DNA from: Pseudomonas wayambapalatensis
GTDB taxonomy: Bacteria; Pseudomonadota; Gammaproteobacteria; Pseudomonadales; Pseudomonadaceae
NCBI GenBank assembly: GCA_014268975.2
Contig: CP077096.1
Coordinates: 1,820,501-1,884,500 of the forward strand
Reading direction: 5' to 3'
DNA: 64,000 nucleotides
Positions 52,670 through 64,000 of the stretch are shown here, in pieces. The notes beneath the pieces are model-generated. The model was not told the origin of the DNA, searched no databases, and saw nothing but the letters and a program-made list of their open reading frames with translations. Within the stretch, counting starts at the first letter, position 1, and every line of letters begins with the position of its first letter. Made by a program: the position numbers and the translations under genes.

Positions 52670-54112
52670 ATGACCGAAGTCGAAGTAAAGAAAGTCCAAG
52701 AGAGCCTGCAGGATCGCCTCGCCCAGGTGATCGAACTGCTGCAGCGCCAGCGCGTCGTTGAAGACCTGACTCATCGTCAGGAAGGTCAGCACAACGACCT
52801 GGTGGAAAACCTCGTCCACCGCCAGAACCTGGTCGAGCTGCAGCGCAAGCTCGATGATCTGCACCCCGCCGACATCGCCTACATCCTCGAAGCCTTGCCC
52901 CTGGAAGATCGCCTGACGGTCTGGCAACTGGTGCGCTCGGATCGCGACGGCGACATCCTCCTCGAAGTCTCCGACGCCGTGCGTCAGACGTTGATCGCCG
53001 ACATGGACGATCACGAGCTGCTGGCTGCGGCCAAGGAAATGGACGCGGACGAACTGGCTGACCTGGCGCCTGAGCTGCCGCGTGACGTCGTCCACGAGCT
53101 GATGGAAAGCCTCGATGCCCAGCAGCGCGAACGCGTGCGTTCTGCCCTGAGCTACGACGAGGAACAGGTCGGTGCACTGATGGACTTCGAGATGGTCACC
53201 ATCCGCGAAGACGTCAGCCTGGAAGTGGTACTGCGTTACCTGCGTCGGCTCAAGGAGCTGCCGGGGCACACCGACAAGCTGTTCGTGGTCGATTACGACG
53301 GCATTCTGAAGGGTGTGCTGCCGATCAAGCGTCTGCTGGTCAACGACCCGGACAAGAAGGTGGCGGAGGTCATGGCGACCGACCCTGTCAGCTTCAAGCC
53401 CGAGGAAGATGCCTACGATGCTGCCCAGGCTTTCGAGCGTTACGACTTGGTTTCCGCACCAGTGGTCGACAAGAGCGATCGGCTCATTGGTCGTCTGACC
53501 ATTGACGAGATGGTCGACCTGATTCGTGAAGAGAGCGAGAGCGAAGTCCTCAACATGGCCGGTCTGCGCGAAGAAGAAGATATCTTCGCCTCGGTCTGGC
53601 GCTCGCTGCGCAACCGTTGGGCGTGGCTGGCGATCAACCTGATCACCGCCTTCGTCGCCTCGCGGGTGATCGGCCTGTTCGAAGGTTCGATCGAGAAGCT
53701 GGTGGCGTTGGCGGCATTGATGCCCATCGTGGCCGGTATTGGTGGCAACTCGGGTAACCAGACCATCACCATGATCGTGCGCGCCATGGCGTTGGACCAG
53801 GTCTCGCCAGGCAATACGCGTCGCCTGATGCGCAAGGAGCTGGCGGTATCCTTGCTCAATGGCTTGATCTGGGGTGGGGTGATCGGGATGGTCGCGTTCC
53901 TGCTCTACGGCAGCTGGTCGTTGGGTGTTGTGATGACCGCAGCCATGACCTTGAACCTGCTGTTGGCGGCGTTGATGGGGGTGTTGATCCCCATGACCCT
54001 GGCACGCCTCGGGCGCGACCCTGCGATGGGGTCGAGCGTGATGATTACCGCCGTAACCGACAGCGGCGGCTTCTTCATCTTCCTCGGCCTGGCGACACTG
54101 TTCCTGCTCTGA
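52670..54112 (+). CDS. mgtE: Magnesium transporter MgtE
   Basis: Mg2+ channel/transporter of 480 residues. N-terminal MgtE_N superhelical domain (about 40-145), two CBS domains (about 150-275; FKPEEDAYDAAQAFERYDLVSAPVVD) that sense Mg2+, then five membrane helices with ALMPIVAGIGGNSGNQT and the C-terminal AVTDSGGFFIFLGLA. Start ATG 52670, with GGGAGTGGAG upstream. Confidence 0.95.
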   Translation: MTEVEVKKVQESLQDRLAQVIELLQRQRVVEDLTHRQEGQHNDLVENLVHRQNLVELQRKLDDLHPADIAYILEALPLEDRLTVWQLVRSDRDGDILLEVSDAVRQTLIADMDDHELLAAAKEMDADELADLAPELPRDVVHELMESLDAQQRERVRSALSYDEEQVGALMDFEMVTIREDVSLEVVLRYLRRLKELPGHTDKLFVVDYDGILKGVLPIKRLLVNDPDKKVAEVMATDPVSFKPEEDAYDAAQAFERYDLVSAPVVDKSDRLIGRLTIDEMVDLIREESESEVLNMAGLREEEDIFASVWRSLRNRWAWLAINLITAFVASRVIGLFEGSIEKLVALAALMPIVAGIGGNSGNQTITMIVRAMALDQVSPGNTRRLMRKELAVSLLNGLIWGGVIGMVAFLLYGSWSLGVVMTAAMTLNLLLAALMGVLIPMTLARLGRDPAMGSSVMITAVTDSGGFFIFLGLATLFLL

Positions 54113-54153
54113 TGGGCAGTGTGCAGCGCCAGGAAGGGCTGATTCGGCTCAAA

Positions 54154-54184
54154 CGAAAAAAGCCAGCTTGCGCTGGCTTTTTTC
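54154..54184. terminator. Bidirectional terminator between mgtE and amrZ
   Basis: A-run, AGCCAGC-TTGC-GCTGGCT, T-run. Serves both convergent genes. Confidence 0.92.
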
Positions 54185-54200
54185 GTGGGCGTTGGAAACC

Positions 54201-54527
54201 TCAGGAGGCGTCGGCTGCCATTTCCACATCGTGAGCGATGAGGGCGACCAGCGCGTTCTGCTGGCGGTGGGTGAGTTGACGGAAGCGTTGCAGCAACTCG
54301 CGTTCGTGCAGGGACAGTTCAGGGCTGTCCAGGCGCATGCTCAACTCGTCGCCCAGTGCACCTTCCTGGATGAGGCTTTGCTCCAAGCGGGCGATGATTT
54401 CGGAGTTCATGCTGCGGTGATGGTTGCGCGCTACCTCGGCAATGCGCTCACGCATCCCGTCAGGCAGGCGGACGACGAATTTGTCAGCGGTGCGGCTGGA
54501 GTAGATAGCCTGTTTCATTGGGCGCAT
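54201..54527 (-). CDS. amrZ: Ribbon-helix-helix regulator AmrZ (AlgZ)
   Basis: Arc-like DNA-binding protein controlling exopolysaccharide, motility and cyclic-di-GMP genes in pseudomonads. 108 residues: flexible N-terminus, ribbon-helix-helix at about 14-60 ([31 protein letters not shown]), and a C-terminal tetramerisation region ending EMAADAS. Start ATG 54527. Convergent with mgtE. Confidence 0.95.
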   Translation of the reverse strand: MRPMKQAIYSSRTADKFVVRLPDGMRERIAEVARNHHRSMNSEIIARLEQSLIQEGALGDELSMRLDSPELSLHERELLQRFRQLTHRQQNALVALIAHDVEMAADAS

Positions 54528-55156
54528 ATAAATTGACCGGTTGTTCTGGTTCAGGGGAAGCGGTTCTCAAATTGGCCGCACGGTAGTCGGTACGACCGTC
54601 GCGACGACAAAATGTTCAACCGTGATGTGATTTTGGATGCTCATCTTGCCTCATGGTCGCCGTTTCCTTGGCGTCAATTCTGTGACAAATAGTGATCCGG
54701 GTAAAGGCTTTCTGCCAGTACCAATTATCAGAAATGAGTACTGGTTTGAAAAGTTTTACTCTTTCCCATCTCGACCTTCTGTCAGGCCTTTGCTGTCAAA
54801 ATCTTGTAAAACTTTGCAAAGGCCTGGGGAAAATCATCAAACTCGCAAGATTTCCCTATCCTTGAGCATAGTGGCTATGCAACATGACGCAAGCGTTCCC
54901 CATCAGGCCGAAGCGCCCGACGTTCACGTTTTGACCGCGCCTACTCAAAAAATTCCCTGACGATGCCATTAATATGCAATTGAATCGCCGGGCAGCGTGG
55001 AGACGGCGAGAAAACGCAGAAATGGACTACATCGAAATGCCAGCCTCGGGCATGACAAACGGTCGAGCGCTGGTTAACATGCTCGCCGCTGACCGCCTGC
55101 GCCGTTTCGGATGGCTTCTCCAAGCCACTGAATTTGCGTAGAATGCGCGACGTGAT
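54528..55156. other. AT-rich intergenic region upstream of amrZ
   Basis: About 630 bases without a gene I can support. The frame 54637-54960 (107 codons) has no recognisable motif or ribosome site. The central part (54630-54880) is clearly less GC-rich than the genes. amrZ promoters are expected in the first 150 bases; an inverted segment AGTACCAATTATCAGAAATGAGTACTGG-like (near 54716-54743, arms AGTAC/GTACT) is visible. Confidence 0.4.
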
Positions 55157-55228
55157 GTCCCCTTAGTTCAACGGATAGAACAAGCCCCTCCTAAGGGCTA
55201 GATGCTGGTTCGATTCCAGCAGGGGACA
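55157..55228 (+). tRNA. tRNA-Arg (CCT), CCA not encoded
   Basis: Acceptor GTCCCCT pairs with AGGGGAC; anticodon loop CTCCTAA; T arm CTGGTTCGATTCCAG. The discriminator A is followed by CATCC rather than CCA, so the CCA end must be added by the nucleotidyltransferase, unlike the other four tRNAs here. A TAGAAT element lies 13 bases upstream. Confidence 0.93.
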
Positions 55229-55347
55229 CATCCTTCGCAATTCCGCCTACCACTCCCTGTTGCCGTCTTTCCAGCGCTGGACGAATCGCAGAGATTCGCG
55301 ACGACGCACGACGACCGGTATTACACCGGCCACCGTGATCATGTCGT

Positions 55348-55911
55348 TCAGACCGACAGTGCCTTTTCCTTGTCTTCCTGCTGCTTGCTGGTCTCGCTGG
55401 CCTGTGCCATGTCGGCCGTGTTGGCGGCTGCACGTTCAGCCTGCTGCTGCAGCTTGGCCTGGGTCTTGAGTTCGACGTCTTCCTTCATGCGCTGGGCGAT
55501 CTGTTCGTCGATCTTCTGTTTCTTCTCCGGAGGCAGGGCGTTGTAGTCTTCCTCGGTCATGCCAAGCTCCTGCAGGATTTTCTCCTTGATCTTTTCCTCC
55601 GGCGACTTGGCCATGTAGTCGCGGAACTCCTGGAGCGCATTACTGGCTGGCTGCTTGGATGCACTGGCTTGCTGGCGCGCGGCGATATCGGGGTTCTGCA
55701 GGGCGACCTTGAGCTTGGCGAAGGCTTCCTGGCGGGCGTCTTCGGCGTTCTGCTGCGAGGTGTTGCCTTGGCTGTTCTGTTGGGCTGTCGTGTTGCTGGT
55801 GGCCAGGGCCTGACGCTGCGGCAGGATATCGGCCTGGACAGTGTCATGGTTGACCCGGTGCGGTTGTTGTACCGCAGTCTGCCAGCCCAGCCCATTGAGG
55901 CTGATCATCAT
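55348..55911 (-). CDS. Conserved hypothetical protein, Gln/Ala/Lys-rich
   Basis: Protein of 187 residues. The N-terminal 90 residues are Gln/Ser/Ala/Asn-rich and probably disordered. The region about 105-160 (MAKSPEEKIKEKILQELGMTEEDYNALPPEKKQKIDEQIAQRMKED) is helical and resembles a motif found in other pseudomonad hypothetical proteins. No signal peptide or membrane segment. Starts with two Met; AGGAGGAAA lies upstream. Function not recognised. Confidence 0.75.
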   Translation of the reverse strand: MMISLNGLGWQTAVQQPHRVNHDTVQADILPQRQALATSNTTAQQNSQGNTSQQNAEDARQEAFAKLKVALQNPDIAARQQASASKQPASNALQEFRDYMAKSPEEKIKEKILQELGMTEEDYNALPPEKKQKIDEQIAQRMKEDVELKTQAKLQQQAERAAANTADMAQASETSKQQEDKEKALSV

Positions 55912-56101
55912 GTGTTTCCTCCTTGGATGGTAAAACGCGCAGAGCTAGCGGCAAAACCTGTGCCAGACTACCGAAGCCAGAAGCGGCGAGGGCTGTAGCT
56001 GGATTGCGCTGAGCGCCAGGGCAGCGGATTGCCCGCAGGAGGAAGTGGCTTGCCGCTATCGGCAAACAGGCTGGTGGCAACACCCGTGCTTTGCTGCCGG
56101 C
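55912..56101. other. Gap between hypothetical gene and the bkd operon
   Basis: No supported gene; holds the minus-strand promoter of the hypothetical protein. Confidence 0.4.
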
Positions 56102-56137
56102 AAAAAAAGACCCACCGCACCCAAGGTGCGACGGGTC
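56102..56137 (-). terminator. Terminator of the bkd operon
   Basis: Read on the minus strand: GACCCGTCGCACC-TTG-GGTGCGGTGGGTC followed by seven T; two positions pair as G-U or mismatch. Confidence 0.85.
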
Positions 56138-56165
56138 AAGTCGGCTTTCGCCGCTTCAGTGCTGT

Positions 56166-57545
56166 TCAGATATGCAGTGCGTGCCCCAATGCCCGCAATG
56201 CAGCCTCCTGCACGGCCTCGCCCAGGGTCGGATGGGCATGGATGGTGCCGGCCACGTCTTCCAGCCGCGCGCCCATTTCCAGGGATTGGGCAAAGGCAGT
56301 GGAGAGTTCGGAAACCGCTACGCCGACTGCTTGCCAGCCAAGGATCAGGTGGTTGTCGCGACGCGCGACGACACGCACGAAACCGCTTTTCGACTCAAGG
56401 CTCATCGCCCGGCCATTGGCGGCGAAGGGGAACTGCGCAACGATGCAGTCCAGGCCCAGCGCGGCGGCTTGGTCCGGGGTCTTGCCGGCCACCACGACTT
56501 CCGGATCGGTGAAGCACACTGCGGCAATCGCAGTGGGCTCGAAGCGCCGAGTCTTGCCAGCGACAAGTTCGGCGACCATCTCGCCCTGGGCCATGGCCCG
56601 GTGTGCGAGCATCGGTTCGCCGGCCACGTCACCGATCGCCCAGACGTTGCGCATGCTGGTCTGGCAGCGCTCGTCGATGGCGATCGCCGCACCGTTCATC
56701 TTCAGTGCCAGGCTCTCCAGGCCGAAGCCCCGGGTGCGTGGCCGACGGCCAACGGCGACCAGTACCTGATCGGCCTCCAGGCGCAACTGTTCGCCTGCGC
56801 CGTCGCGCGCCAGCAGGCAGCCCTGTTCGTAGCCTTCCACGCTGTGTCCCAGGTGCAGTGCGATGCCGAGTTTTTTCAGCGACTCGGCCACCGGTGCGGT
56901 CAGCTCGGCGTCGTAGGTGGGCAGGATGCGATCACGCGCCTCTACCACGCTCACGCGCGCACCGAGCTTGCGGTAGGCGATGCCCAGCTCCAGGCCGATA
57001 TAGCCGCCGCCGACCACCACCAGGTGTTGCGGCAGGCTTTTCGGTGCCAGGGCCTCGGTAGAGGAGATCACCGGCCCGCCCAGCGGCAGCATCGGCAGCT
57101 CGACGCTGCTCGAGCCGGTCGCCAGCAACAGGTGTTCGCACTGGATGCGCTGGCCGTCGACCTCGACGTTCTTGCCGTCGAGGATCTTCGCCCAGCCATG
57201 GAGCACCTTCACGCCATGTTTCTTCAGCAGGGCAGCCACACCGCTGGTGAGGCGGTCGACGATGCCGTCCTTCCATTCGACGCTGCGCGTGATGTCCAGG
57301 TGCGGTGCCGAGACGCTGATGCCCAGCGCCGAACCTTCGGCGTAGCGGCGGGTCTGGTGGAACTGCTCGGCCACGTGGATCAGCGCCTTGGATGGGATGC
57401 AGCCGATGTTCAGGCAGGTGCCACCCAGCGCCTGCCCTTCGACCAGCACGGTGGGAATGCCCAGTTGCCCGGCGCGGATGGCGGCCACGTAGCCGCCGGG
57501 GCCACCACCGACAATCAGCAGGGTGGTATCAAGAATCTGTTGCAT
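56166..57545 (-). CDS. lpdV: Dihydrolipoamide dehydrogenase of branched-chain keto acid dehydrogenase (LPD-Val)
   Basis: E3 component that reoxidises lipoyl groups on BkdB with NAD. 459 residues. FAD site [17 protein letters not shown], redox disulfide in [16 protein letters not shown] site [13 protein letters not shown], and C-terminal [10 protein letters not shown] with the catalytic His-Glu pair. Start ATG 57545, 2 bases after the bkdB stop. Confidence 0.96.
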   Translation of the reverse strand: MQQILDTTLLIVGGGPGGYVAAIRAGQLGIPTVLVEGQALGGTCLNIGCIPSKALIHVAEQFHQTRRYAEGSALGISVSAPHLDITRSVEWKDGIVDRLTSGVAALLKKHGVKVLHGWAKILDGKNVEVDGQRIQCEHLLLATGSSSVELPMLPLGGPVISSTEALAPKSLPQHLVVVGGGYIGLELGIAYRKLGARVSVVEARDRILPTYDAELTAPVAESLKKLGIALHLGHSVEGYEQGCLLARDGAGEQLRLEADQVLVAVGRRPRTRGFGLESLALKMNGAAIAIDERCQTSMRNVWAIGDVAGEPMLAHRAMAQGEMVAELVAGKTRRFEPTAIAAVCFTDPEVVVAGKTPDQAAALGLDCIVAQFPFAANGRAMSLESKSGFVRVVARRDNHLILGWQAVGVAVSELSTAFAQSLEMGARLEDVAGTIHAHPTLGEAVQEAALRALGHALHI

Positions 57546-57547
57546 GC

Positions 57548-58822
57548 TCACTCCACGAACAGGCAGGCGGGCTGTTCCAGCAGGCCGCGCACGGCCTGAA
57601 TGAACAGGGCGGCGTCCATTCCGTCGACCACGCGATGGTCGAACGAACTGGACAGGTTCATCATCTTGCGCACCACGATCTGGCCATCGATCACCACCGG
57701 GCGCTCGACCATGCGGTTGACGCCGACGATCGCCACCTCCGGGGTGTTGACCACCGGCGTGCTGACGATACCGCCCAGGGCACCGAGGCTGGTCAGGGTG
57801 ATGGTCGAGCCGGACAGCTCTTCGCGGCTGGCCTTGTTGTTGCGCGCGGCATGGGCCACGCGGGCGATCTCGCTGGCGTTGCTCCACAGGCTGCCGGCTT
57901 CGGCATGGCGCAGTACCGGCACCATCAGGCCGTTGTCACCTTGGGTGGCGATGCCCACATGTACGGCGCCGTGGCGGGTGATGACCTGGGCCTCGTCGTC
58001 GTAGGTGGCGTTGATCTGCGGGAAATCGCGCAGGGCGACGACCATGGCGCGTACCAGGAACGGCAGCAGCGTGAGCTTGCCACGGCTCTCGCCATGCTTG
58101 GCGTTGAGCTGTTGGCGCAGGGCTTCGAGCTGGGTGACGTCGATTTCCTCGACATAGCTGAAGTGCGCGACGCGGCGCTTGGCATCCTGCATGCGCTGGG
58201 CGATCTTGCGGCGCAGGCCGATCACCGGCACCTGCTCGCTGTCGGTGCGCTTGCCGTAGCCGGCTGGCGCCTGGCCGAGGGCGGTCTGCGGCTTGCTGAT
58301 GAAAGCGTCGAGGTCTTCGTGCAGGATGCGCCCGGCCGGGCCGCTGCCGTGCACGTAACGCAACTCGATACCGGCATCCAGCGCACGCTTGCGCACGGCG
58401 GGTGAGGCCAGTGGTTTGTCATGCGCCTCGCGCGGGACGATGGGCGCGACGGCGTGGCTTGTGGCCGGCTGCGGACGGCTTTCGGGCTGCGGCTCGCTCC
58501 TTGTCTGGGCTGGCGCAGGGGCCGGCGCGACGTGCGGCTCGGCCGGCTTGGCCTGCGGCGCGTCGACGTGGTTGCCGCTGCCTTCGACTTCGATACGGAT
58601 CAGCTCGCTGCCGACCGCCATGACCTCGCCGGGCTGGCCTCCCAGGGCCAAGACCTTGCCGCTGACCGGCGAGGGAATTTCTACCGTGGCCTTGTCGGTC
58701 ATGACATCGGCCACCACCTGGTCTTCTGCGATCACATCGCCGACCTTGACGAACCATTCCACCAGTTCGACCTGCGCGATGCCTTCACCGATATCCGGCA
58801 TCTTGATGACGTGCGTGCCCAT
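57548..58822 (-). CDS. bkdB: Branched-chain keto acid dehydrogenase E2 (lipoamide acyltransferase) BkdB
   Basis: Core acyltransferase of the BCKAD complex. 424 residues: N-terminal lipoyl domain with modified Lys in [13 protein letters not shown] (about 44), Ala/Pro-rich linker (about 85-135), peripheral subunit-binding domain (about 140-175, [22 protein letters not shown]), catalytic domain ending in [11 protein letters not shown]. Start is contiguous with the bkdA2 stop. Confidence 0.96.
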   Translation of the reverse strand: MGTHVIKMPDIGEGIAQVELVEWFVKVGDVIAEDQVVADVMTDKATVEIPSPVSGKVLALGGQPGEVMAVGSELIRIEVEGSGNHVDAPQAKPAEPHVAPAPAPAQTRSEPQPESRPQPATSHAVAPIVPREAHDKPLASPAVRKRALDAGIELRYVHGSGPAGRILHEDLDAFISKPQTALGQAPAGYGKRTDSEQVPVIGLRRKIAQRMQDAKRRVAHFSYVEEIDVTQLEALRQQLNAKHGESRGKLTLLPFLVRAMVVALRDFPQINATYDDEAQVITRHGAVHVGIATQGDNGLMVPVLRHAEAGSLWSNASEIARVAHAARNNKASREELSGSTITLTSLGALGGIVSTPVVNTPEVAIVGVNRMVERPVVIDGQIVVRKMMNLSSSFDHRVVDGMDAALFIQAVRGLLEQPACLFVE

Positions 58823-59881
<1,059 letters not shown>

Positions 59882-59882
59882 C

Positions 59883-61193
<1,311 letters not shown>

Positions 61194-61312
61194 TCAGCGT
61201 CATTTACATCTTAGAGGCTGGGCCGGAGAATTTTTCTCTCAAGTTCATTGCCTTTATCGCGCGGCGCAGATAAACATTCTGAATAAACACAAGAATCAGG
61301 TGAATTTGCCTC

Positions 61313-61798
61313 ATGCGTAAACTTGATCGTACGGATATCGGCATTCTCAACAGCCTCCAGGAGAACGCCCGGATCACCAACGCGGAGCTTGCGCGTTCGG
61401 TGAACCTCTCGCCGACCCCCTGTTTCAACCGGGTCAAGGCGATGGAGGAACTGGGGGTGATCCGCCAGCAAGTGACCTTGCTGTCGCCCGAAGCGCTGGG
61501 CCTGGATGTCAACGTGTTCATCCATGTCAGCCTGGAGAAGCAGGTGGAGCAGTCGTTGCATCGCTTCGAGGAGGAGATCGCCGAGCGGCCCGAGGTGATG
61601 GAGTGCTATCTGATGACAGGCGATCCGGATTACCTGCTGCGCGTGCTGTTGCCGAGCATCCAGGCGCTGGAGCGATTTCTCGATTACCTGACGCGGCTGC
61701 CGGGAGTGGCGAATATCCGCTCCAGTTTTGCGCTGAAGCAGGTGCGCTACAAGACCGCGTTGCCGTTACCGGCCAATGGCATGACCTTGCGCGAGTAG
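61313..61798 (+). CDS. bkdR: Lrp-family regulator BkdR
   Basis: Activator of the bkd operon responding to branched-chain amino acids. 161 residues: helix-turn-helix about 5-55 ([42 protein letters not shown]), then the RAM ligand domain about 68-150 with [20 protein letters not shown]. Divergent from bkdA1, 197 bases between. The leader is A-rich (AATAAACACAAGAA), a near-match to a Crc target. Confidence 0.95.
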   Translation: MRKLDRTDIGILNSLQENARITNAELARSVNLSPTPCFNRVKAMEELGVIRQQVTLLSPEALGLDVNVFIHVSLEKQVEQSLHRFEEEIAERPEVMECYLMTGDPDYLLRVLLPSIQALERFLDYLTRLPGVANIRSSFALKQVRYKTALPLPANGMTLRE

Positions 61799-61902
61799 TT
61801 GTCAGTTCAGGCCCTATCGCGTCGCCACCGCCCGACAGGGTGCTTGATATTTTAAACACCCCCGGCCTATGTTGTGGCTGTCGCCCTTTGCGGCATGCCT
61901 AC

Positions 61903-61910
61903 AACAACAA
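61903..61910 (+). promoter_or_regulatory. Hfq/Crc (AANAANAA) motif in the GS-like gene leader
   Basis: AACAACAA, 12-19 bases before the ATG at 61922, overlapping the ribosome site region. Confidence 0.6.
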
Positions 61911-61921
61911 GGACCAGTGTC

Positions 61922-63244
61922 ATGACGACCGAGCGCCTGACCGGCATCGACGAAATCGAATGCGTCACCCCTGACCTCAATGGCGTCCCACGCGGCAAGG
62001 TGATGACCGCCGAGGGCTTCCTCGAAGGCCGGCGCCTGCAGATGGCGCGTGGGGTGCTGCTGCAATGCATCATGGGCGGCTATCCGCCGGCAAGGTTCTA
62101 TGGCAGTGATGACGGCGACCTGGCACTGGTCGCTGATCCTGCGCAAACTCATGTCCTGCCGTGGAGCGACAGCCCACGGGCCTTGGCGATCTGCGATGCG
62201 GTCGAGCTCGATGGCACGCCCTCGGGGCTCTCCACCCGTGGTCTGCTCAAGGCGGTGATCGCTCGTTATGCGGCGCTGGGGCTTGCGCCGGTGGTGGCCA
62301 CCGAATTGGAGTTCTTCGTCTTCGCCCCGAACAGTGATCCGGGCCAACCGTTCCAGCCGCCGCTGGGCAGGGACGGGCGCCGCGAGCTCGGCCACTCGGC
62401 CTTCAGCGTCAGTTCCAACAATGGCCTGCGGCCTTTCTTCAGCGAGGTCTACCGGTGCATGGCAGCACTGGGCTTGCCGCGCGACACGTTCATGCACGAG
62501 ATGGGCGTCAGCCAGTTCGAGATCAACCTGTTGCACGGTGATCCGCTGCTGCTGGCCGACCAGACCTTCCTGTTCAAGCATCTGCTCAAGGAAGTTGCAC
62601 TCAAACACGGCTTGACCGTGGTGTGCATGGCCAAGCCGCTGGCGCATACCCCCGGCAGCTCGATGCACATCCACCAGAGCCTGGTGGAGATCGGCACCGG
62701 TCGTAACGTGTTCAGTGACGAGCAGGGCAGGGCAACCGACACCTTCCATCACTTCATCGGCGGCTTGCAGGCGTGCATGGCCGACTTCACCGCGCTGTTC
62801 GCGCCCAACGTCAACTCCTACCAGCGTCTGTGCCACCCTTACGCCTCGCCGAACAATGCTTGCTGGTCAGAGGACAATCGCGCGGCTGGCCTGCGCATCC
62901 CGGCCAGTTCACCGGTAGCGCGGCGTGTGGAAAATCGTCTGCCGGGCGCCGACACCAACCCCTACCTGGCGATTGCCGCAAGCCTTGCGGCCGGGCTGCA
63001 TGGCATCGAGCGCAAGCTGCAGCCCACTGCGGCGATCCAGGGCGAGTTCGTGGTGCCCGAGCACCTGAGCCTGCCGTGCACGCTGCACGCGGGCATCGAG
63101 CGCCTGCGTCGCAGCACGTTGGCGCGGGAACTGTTTGGCGAGGAGTTCATCGAAGGATACGTCGCCACCAAGACCCTGGAATTGACGGATTTCTTCGATG
63201 AGATCACGCCGTGGGAGCGTAGGGTGCTGGCCGCGCAGGCCTGA
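61922..63244 (+). CDS. Glutamine synthetase-family protein (gamma-glutamylpolyamine synthetase-like)
   Basis: ATP-dependent amine ligase fold, 440 residues. N-terminal beta-grasp about 8-100 with VTPDLNGVPRGKVM; catalytic domain with TELEFFVFAP, HEMGVSQFEINLLHGDPL, GSSMHIHQSL and the ATP/substrate motif NSYQRLCHPYASPNNACWSEDNRAAGLRIP. Shorter than GlnA (about 470) and closer to PuuA/GlnA2-type enzymes that glutamylate putrescine or similar amines. Substrate not established. Follows bkdR in the same direction. Confidence 0.85.
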   Translation: MTTERLTGIDEIECVTPDLNGVPRGKVMTAEGFLEGRRLQMARGVLLQCIMGGYPPARFYGSDDGDLALVADPAQTHVLPWSDSPRALAICDAVELDGTPSGLSTRGLLKAVIARYAALGLAPVVATELEFFVFAPNSDPGQPFQPPLGRDGRRELGHSAFSVSSNNGLRPFFSEVYRCMAALGLPRDTFMHEMGVSQFEINLLHGDPLLLADQTFLFKHLLKEVALKHGLTVVCMAKPLAHTPGSSMHIHQSLVEIGTGRNVFSDEQGRATDTFHHFIGGLQACMADFTALFAPNVNSYQRLCHPYASPNNACWSEDNRAAGLRIPASSPVARRVENRLPGADTNPYLAIAASLAAGLHGIERKLQPTAAIQGEFVVPEHLSLPCTLHAGIERLRRSTLARELFGEEFIEGYVATKTLELTDFFDEITPWERRVLAAQA

Positions 63245-63370
63245 TCGCGACAGAAGCTTTGCCCGGCGCGCCGCTCTTGGCTTTTTTTCATTGCCAGGGG
63301 CCCGCGTCCGAGAAATTGCCCTTATGCTTGCCAGCAGCACCACACCTGCCCAAGGAGCCCGCGGGGACGC

Positions 63371-64000
63371 ATGCGCCAGATCTGGAAGTCATTTCGCTCG
63401 TTGTACTTCGCCGCCCTGATGATGCTGATCGGCTCAGGCCTGTTGAGTACCTACCTGGCGTTGCGCCTGGCTGCCGACCATGTCGACAGCCTGTGGGTCG
63501 GTGCGCTGATGGCAGCCAACTATTTCGGTCTGGCCGTGGGCGGCAAGGTCGGTCACCGATTGATCGCTCGGGTCGGGCACATTCGTGCGTATGCCACCTG
63601 CGCCGGCATCGTCGGTGCGGCGGTGCTGGGGCATGGGCTGACCGATTACGTACCGGCCTGGATCGGCCTGCGCATGATCGTCGGCCTGGGCATGATGTGC
63701 CAGTACATGGTCATCGAGAGCTGGCTCAACGAGCAGGCCGACGCCAAGCAGCGCGGTGCAGTATTCAGCGGCTACATGATCGCGTCCTATCTTGGGTTGG
63801 TGCTGGGTCAGTTGATCCTGGTGGTGCATCCGGCACTGGGGCCTGAGCTGCTGATGCTGGTCGCCATGTGCTTTGCCCTGTGCCTGGTGCCGGTGGCGAT
63901 GACTCGGCGCATTCACCCGGCACCGCTGCGGCCGGCGCCGATGGAGCCGAAATTCTTCATCAAGCGGGTGCCGCAGTCGCTGAGTACCGTGCTTGGCGCG
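63371..64000 (+). CDS. MFS transporter (YcaD-like), truncated by window edge
   Basis: First 210 residues of a major facilitator protein. N-terminus MRQIWKSFRSLYFAALMMLIG, helix 1-2 loop and NYFGLAVGGKVGHRLIARVGHIRAYA, then GLGMMCQYMVIESWLNEQA, characteristic of the YcaD branch. Six membrane segments are visible so far. The frame continues past the last base. An AAGGAG sequence lies 19 bases upstream. Substrate unknown. Confidence 0.82.
   Translation, partial: MRQIWKSFRSLYFAALMMLIGSGLLSTYLALRLAADHVDSLWVGALMAANYFGLAVGGKVGHRLIARVGHIRAYATCAGIVGAAVLGHGLTDYVPAWIGLRMIVGLGMMCQYMVIESWLNEQADAKQRGAVFSGYMIASYLGLVLGQLILVVHPALGPELLMLVAMCFALCLVPVAMTRRIHPAPLRPAPMEPKFFIKRVPQSLSTVLGA

Noticed and set aside
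54637..54960. 107-codon plus-strand frame in the AT-rich gap
   Set aside because: No ribosome site, composition not coding-like, no motif.

Overview
The window reads as chromosomal DNA of a Pseudomonas, most likely of the P. putida group. The evidence is the uniformly GC-rich coding sequence, the GTG starts, P. putida-type REP palindromes (core GGGAGCGGGC / GCCCGCG), and the gene sets phhRAB, acsA, aotJQMP-argR, aruCFGDBE, rsmA and bkdR-bkdA1A2B-lpdV. An Apr-type exoprotease exporter at the left edge would suit an insect- or animal-associated member such as P. entomophila or P. mosselii, but that is inference. Gene density is high. I see no prophage, insertion sequence, CRISPR array or rRNA.

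Layout. 1-4.2 kb: aprDEF-like type I secretion operon, cut at the left edge. 4.3-7 kb: short-chain dehydrogenase, LysR regulator, GreA-like factor, small membrane protein. 7.1-10 kb: earP-efp, then ohr-ohrR. 10-14.5 kb: LysR regulators, TSUP permease, DUF1127 protein, OmpR-type response regulator with no kinase gene beside it. 14.2-19.5 kb: yciI-yciB, then PHP phosphoesterase-yciO-scpA-scpB-rluB. 20-27 kb: aromatic amino-acid permease, LysR regulator, very large FAD/Fe-S oxidoreductase, YhhS-type exporter, and a 42-residue gene. 27.4-30.5 kb: phhA-phhB with divergent phhR. 30.5-33.2 kb: DUF2790 protein, acsA. 33.7-45.8 kb: arginine/ornithine uptake genes, argR, and the arginine succinyltransferase operon. 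45.8-47 kb: a lone RTX-repeat/M91-type zinc metallopeptidase. 47.3-55.2 kb: alaS-lysC-rsmA, five tRNA genes, mgtE, amrZ. 55.3-64 kb: hypothetical protein, branched-chain keto acid dehydrogenase operon with bkdR, a glutamine synthetase-like gene, and an MFS gene cut at the right edge.

Functional picture. Much of the window concerns amino acids as carbon and nitrogen sources: uptake (aroP-like, aotJQMP), phenylalanine hydroxylation (phhAB), arginine breakdown (aru), branched-chain keto acid oxidation (bkd), and acetate activation (acsA). Five of these units (aroP-like, phhA, acsA, bkdA1, the GS-like gene) have an AANAANAA motif just before the start codon, the signature of Hfq/Crc catabolite repression. 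ArgR-type and TyrR-type operators are also visible. The most unusual gene is the 397-residue protein at 45801-46994. It joins N-terminal calcium-binding-type repeats to a C-terminal HExxH domain resembling NleD/HopH1 effector proteases, and sits alone between two housekeeping blocks.
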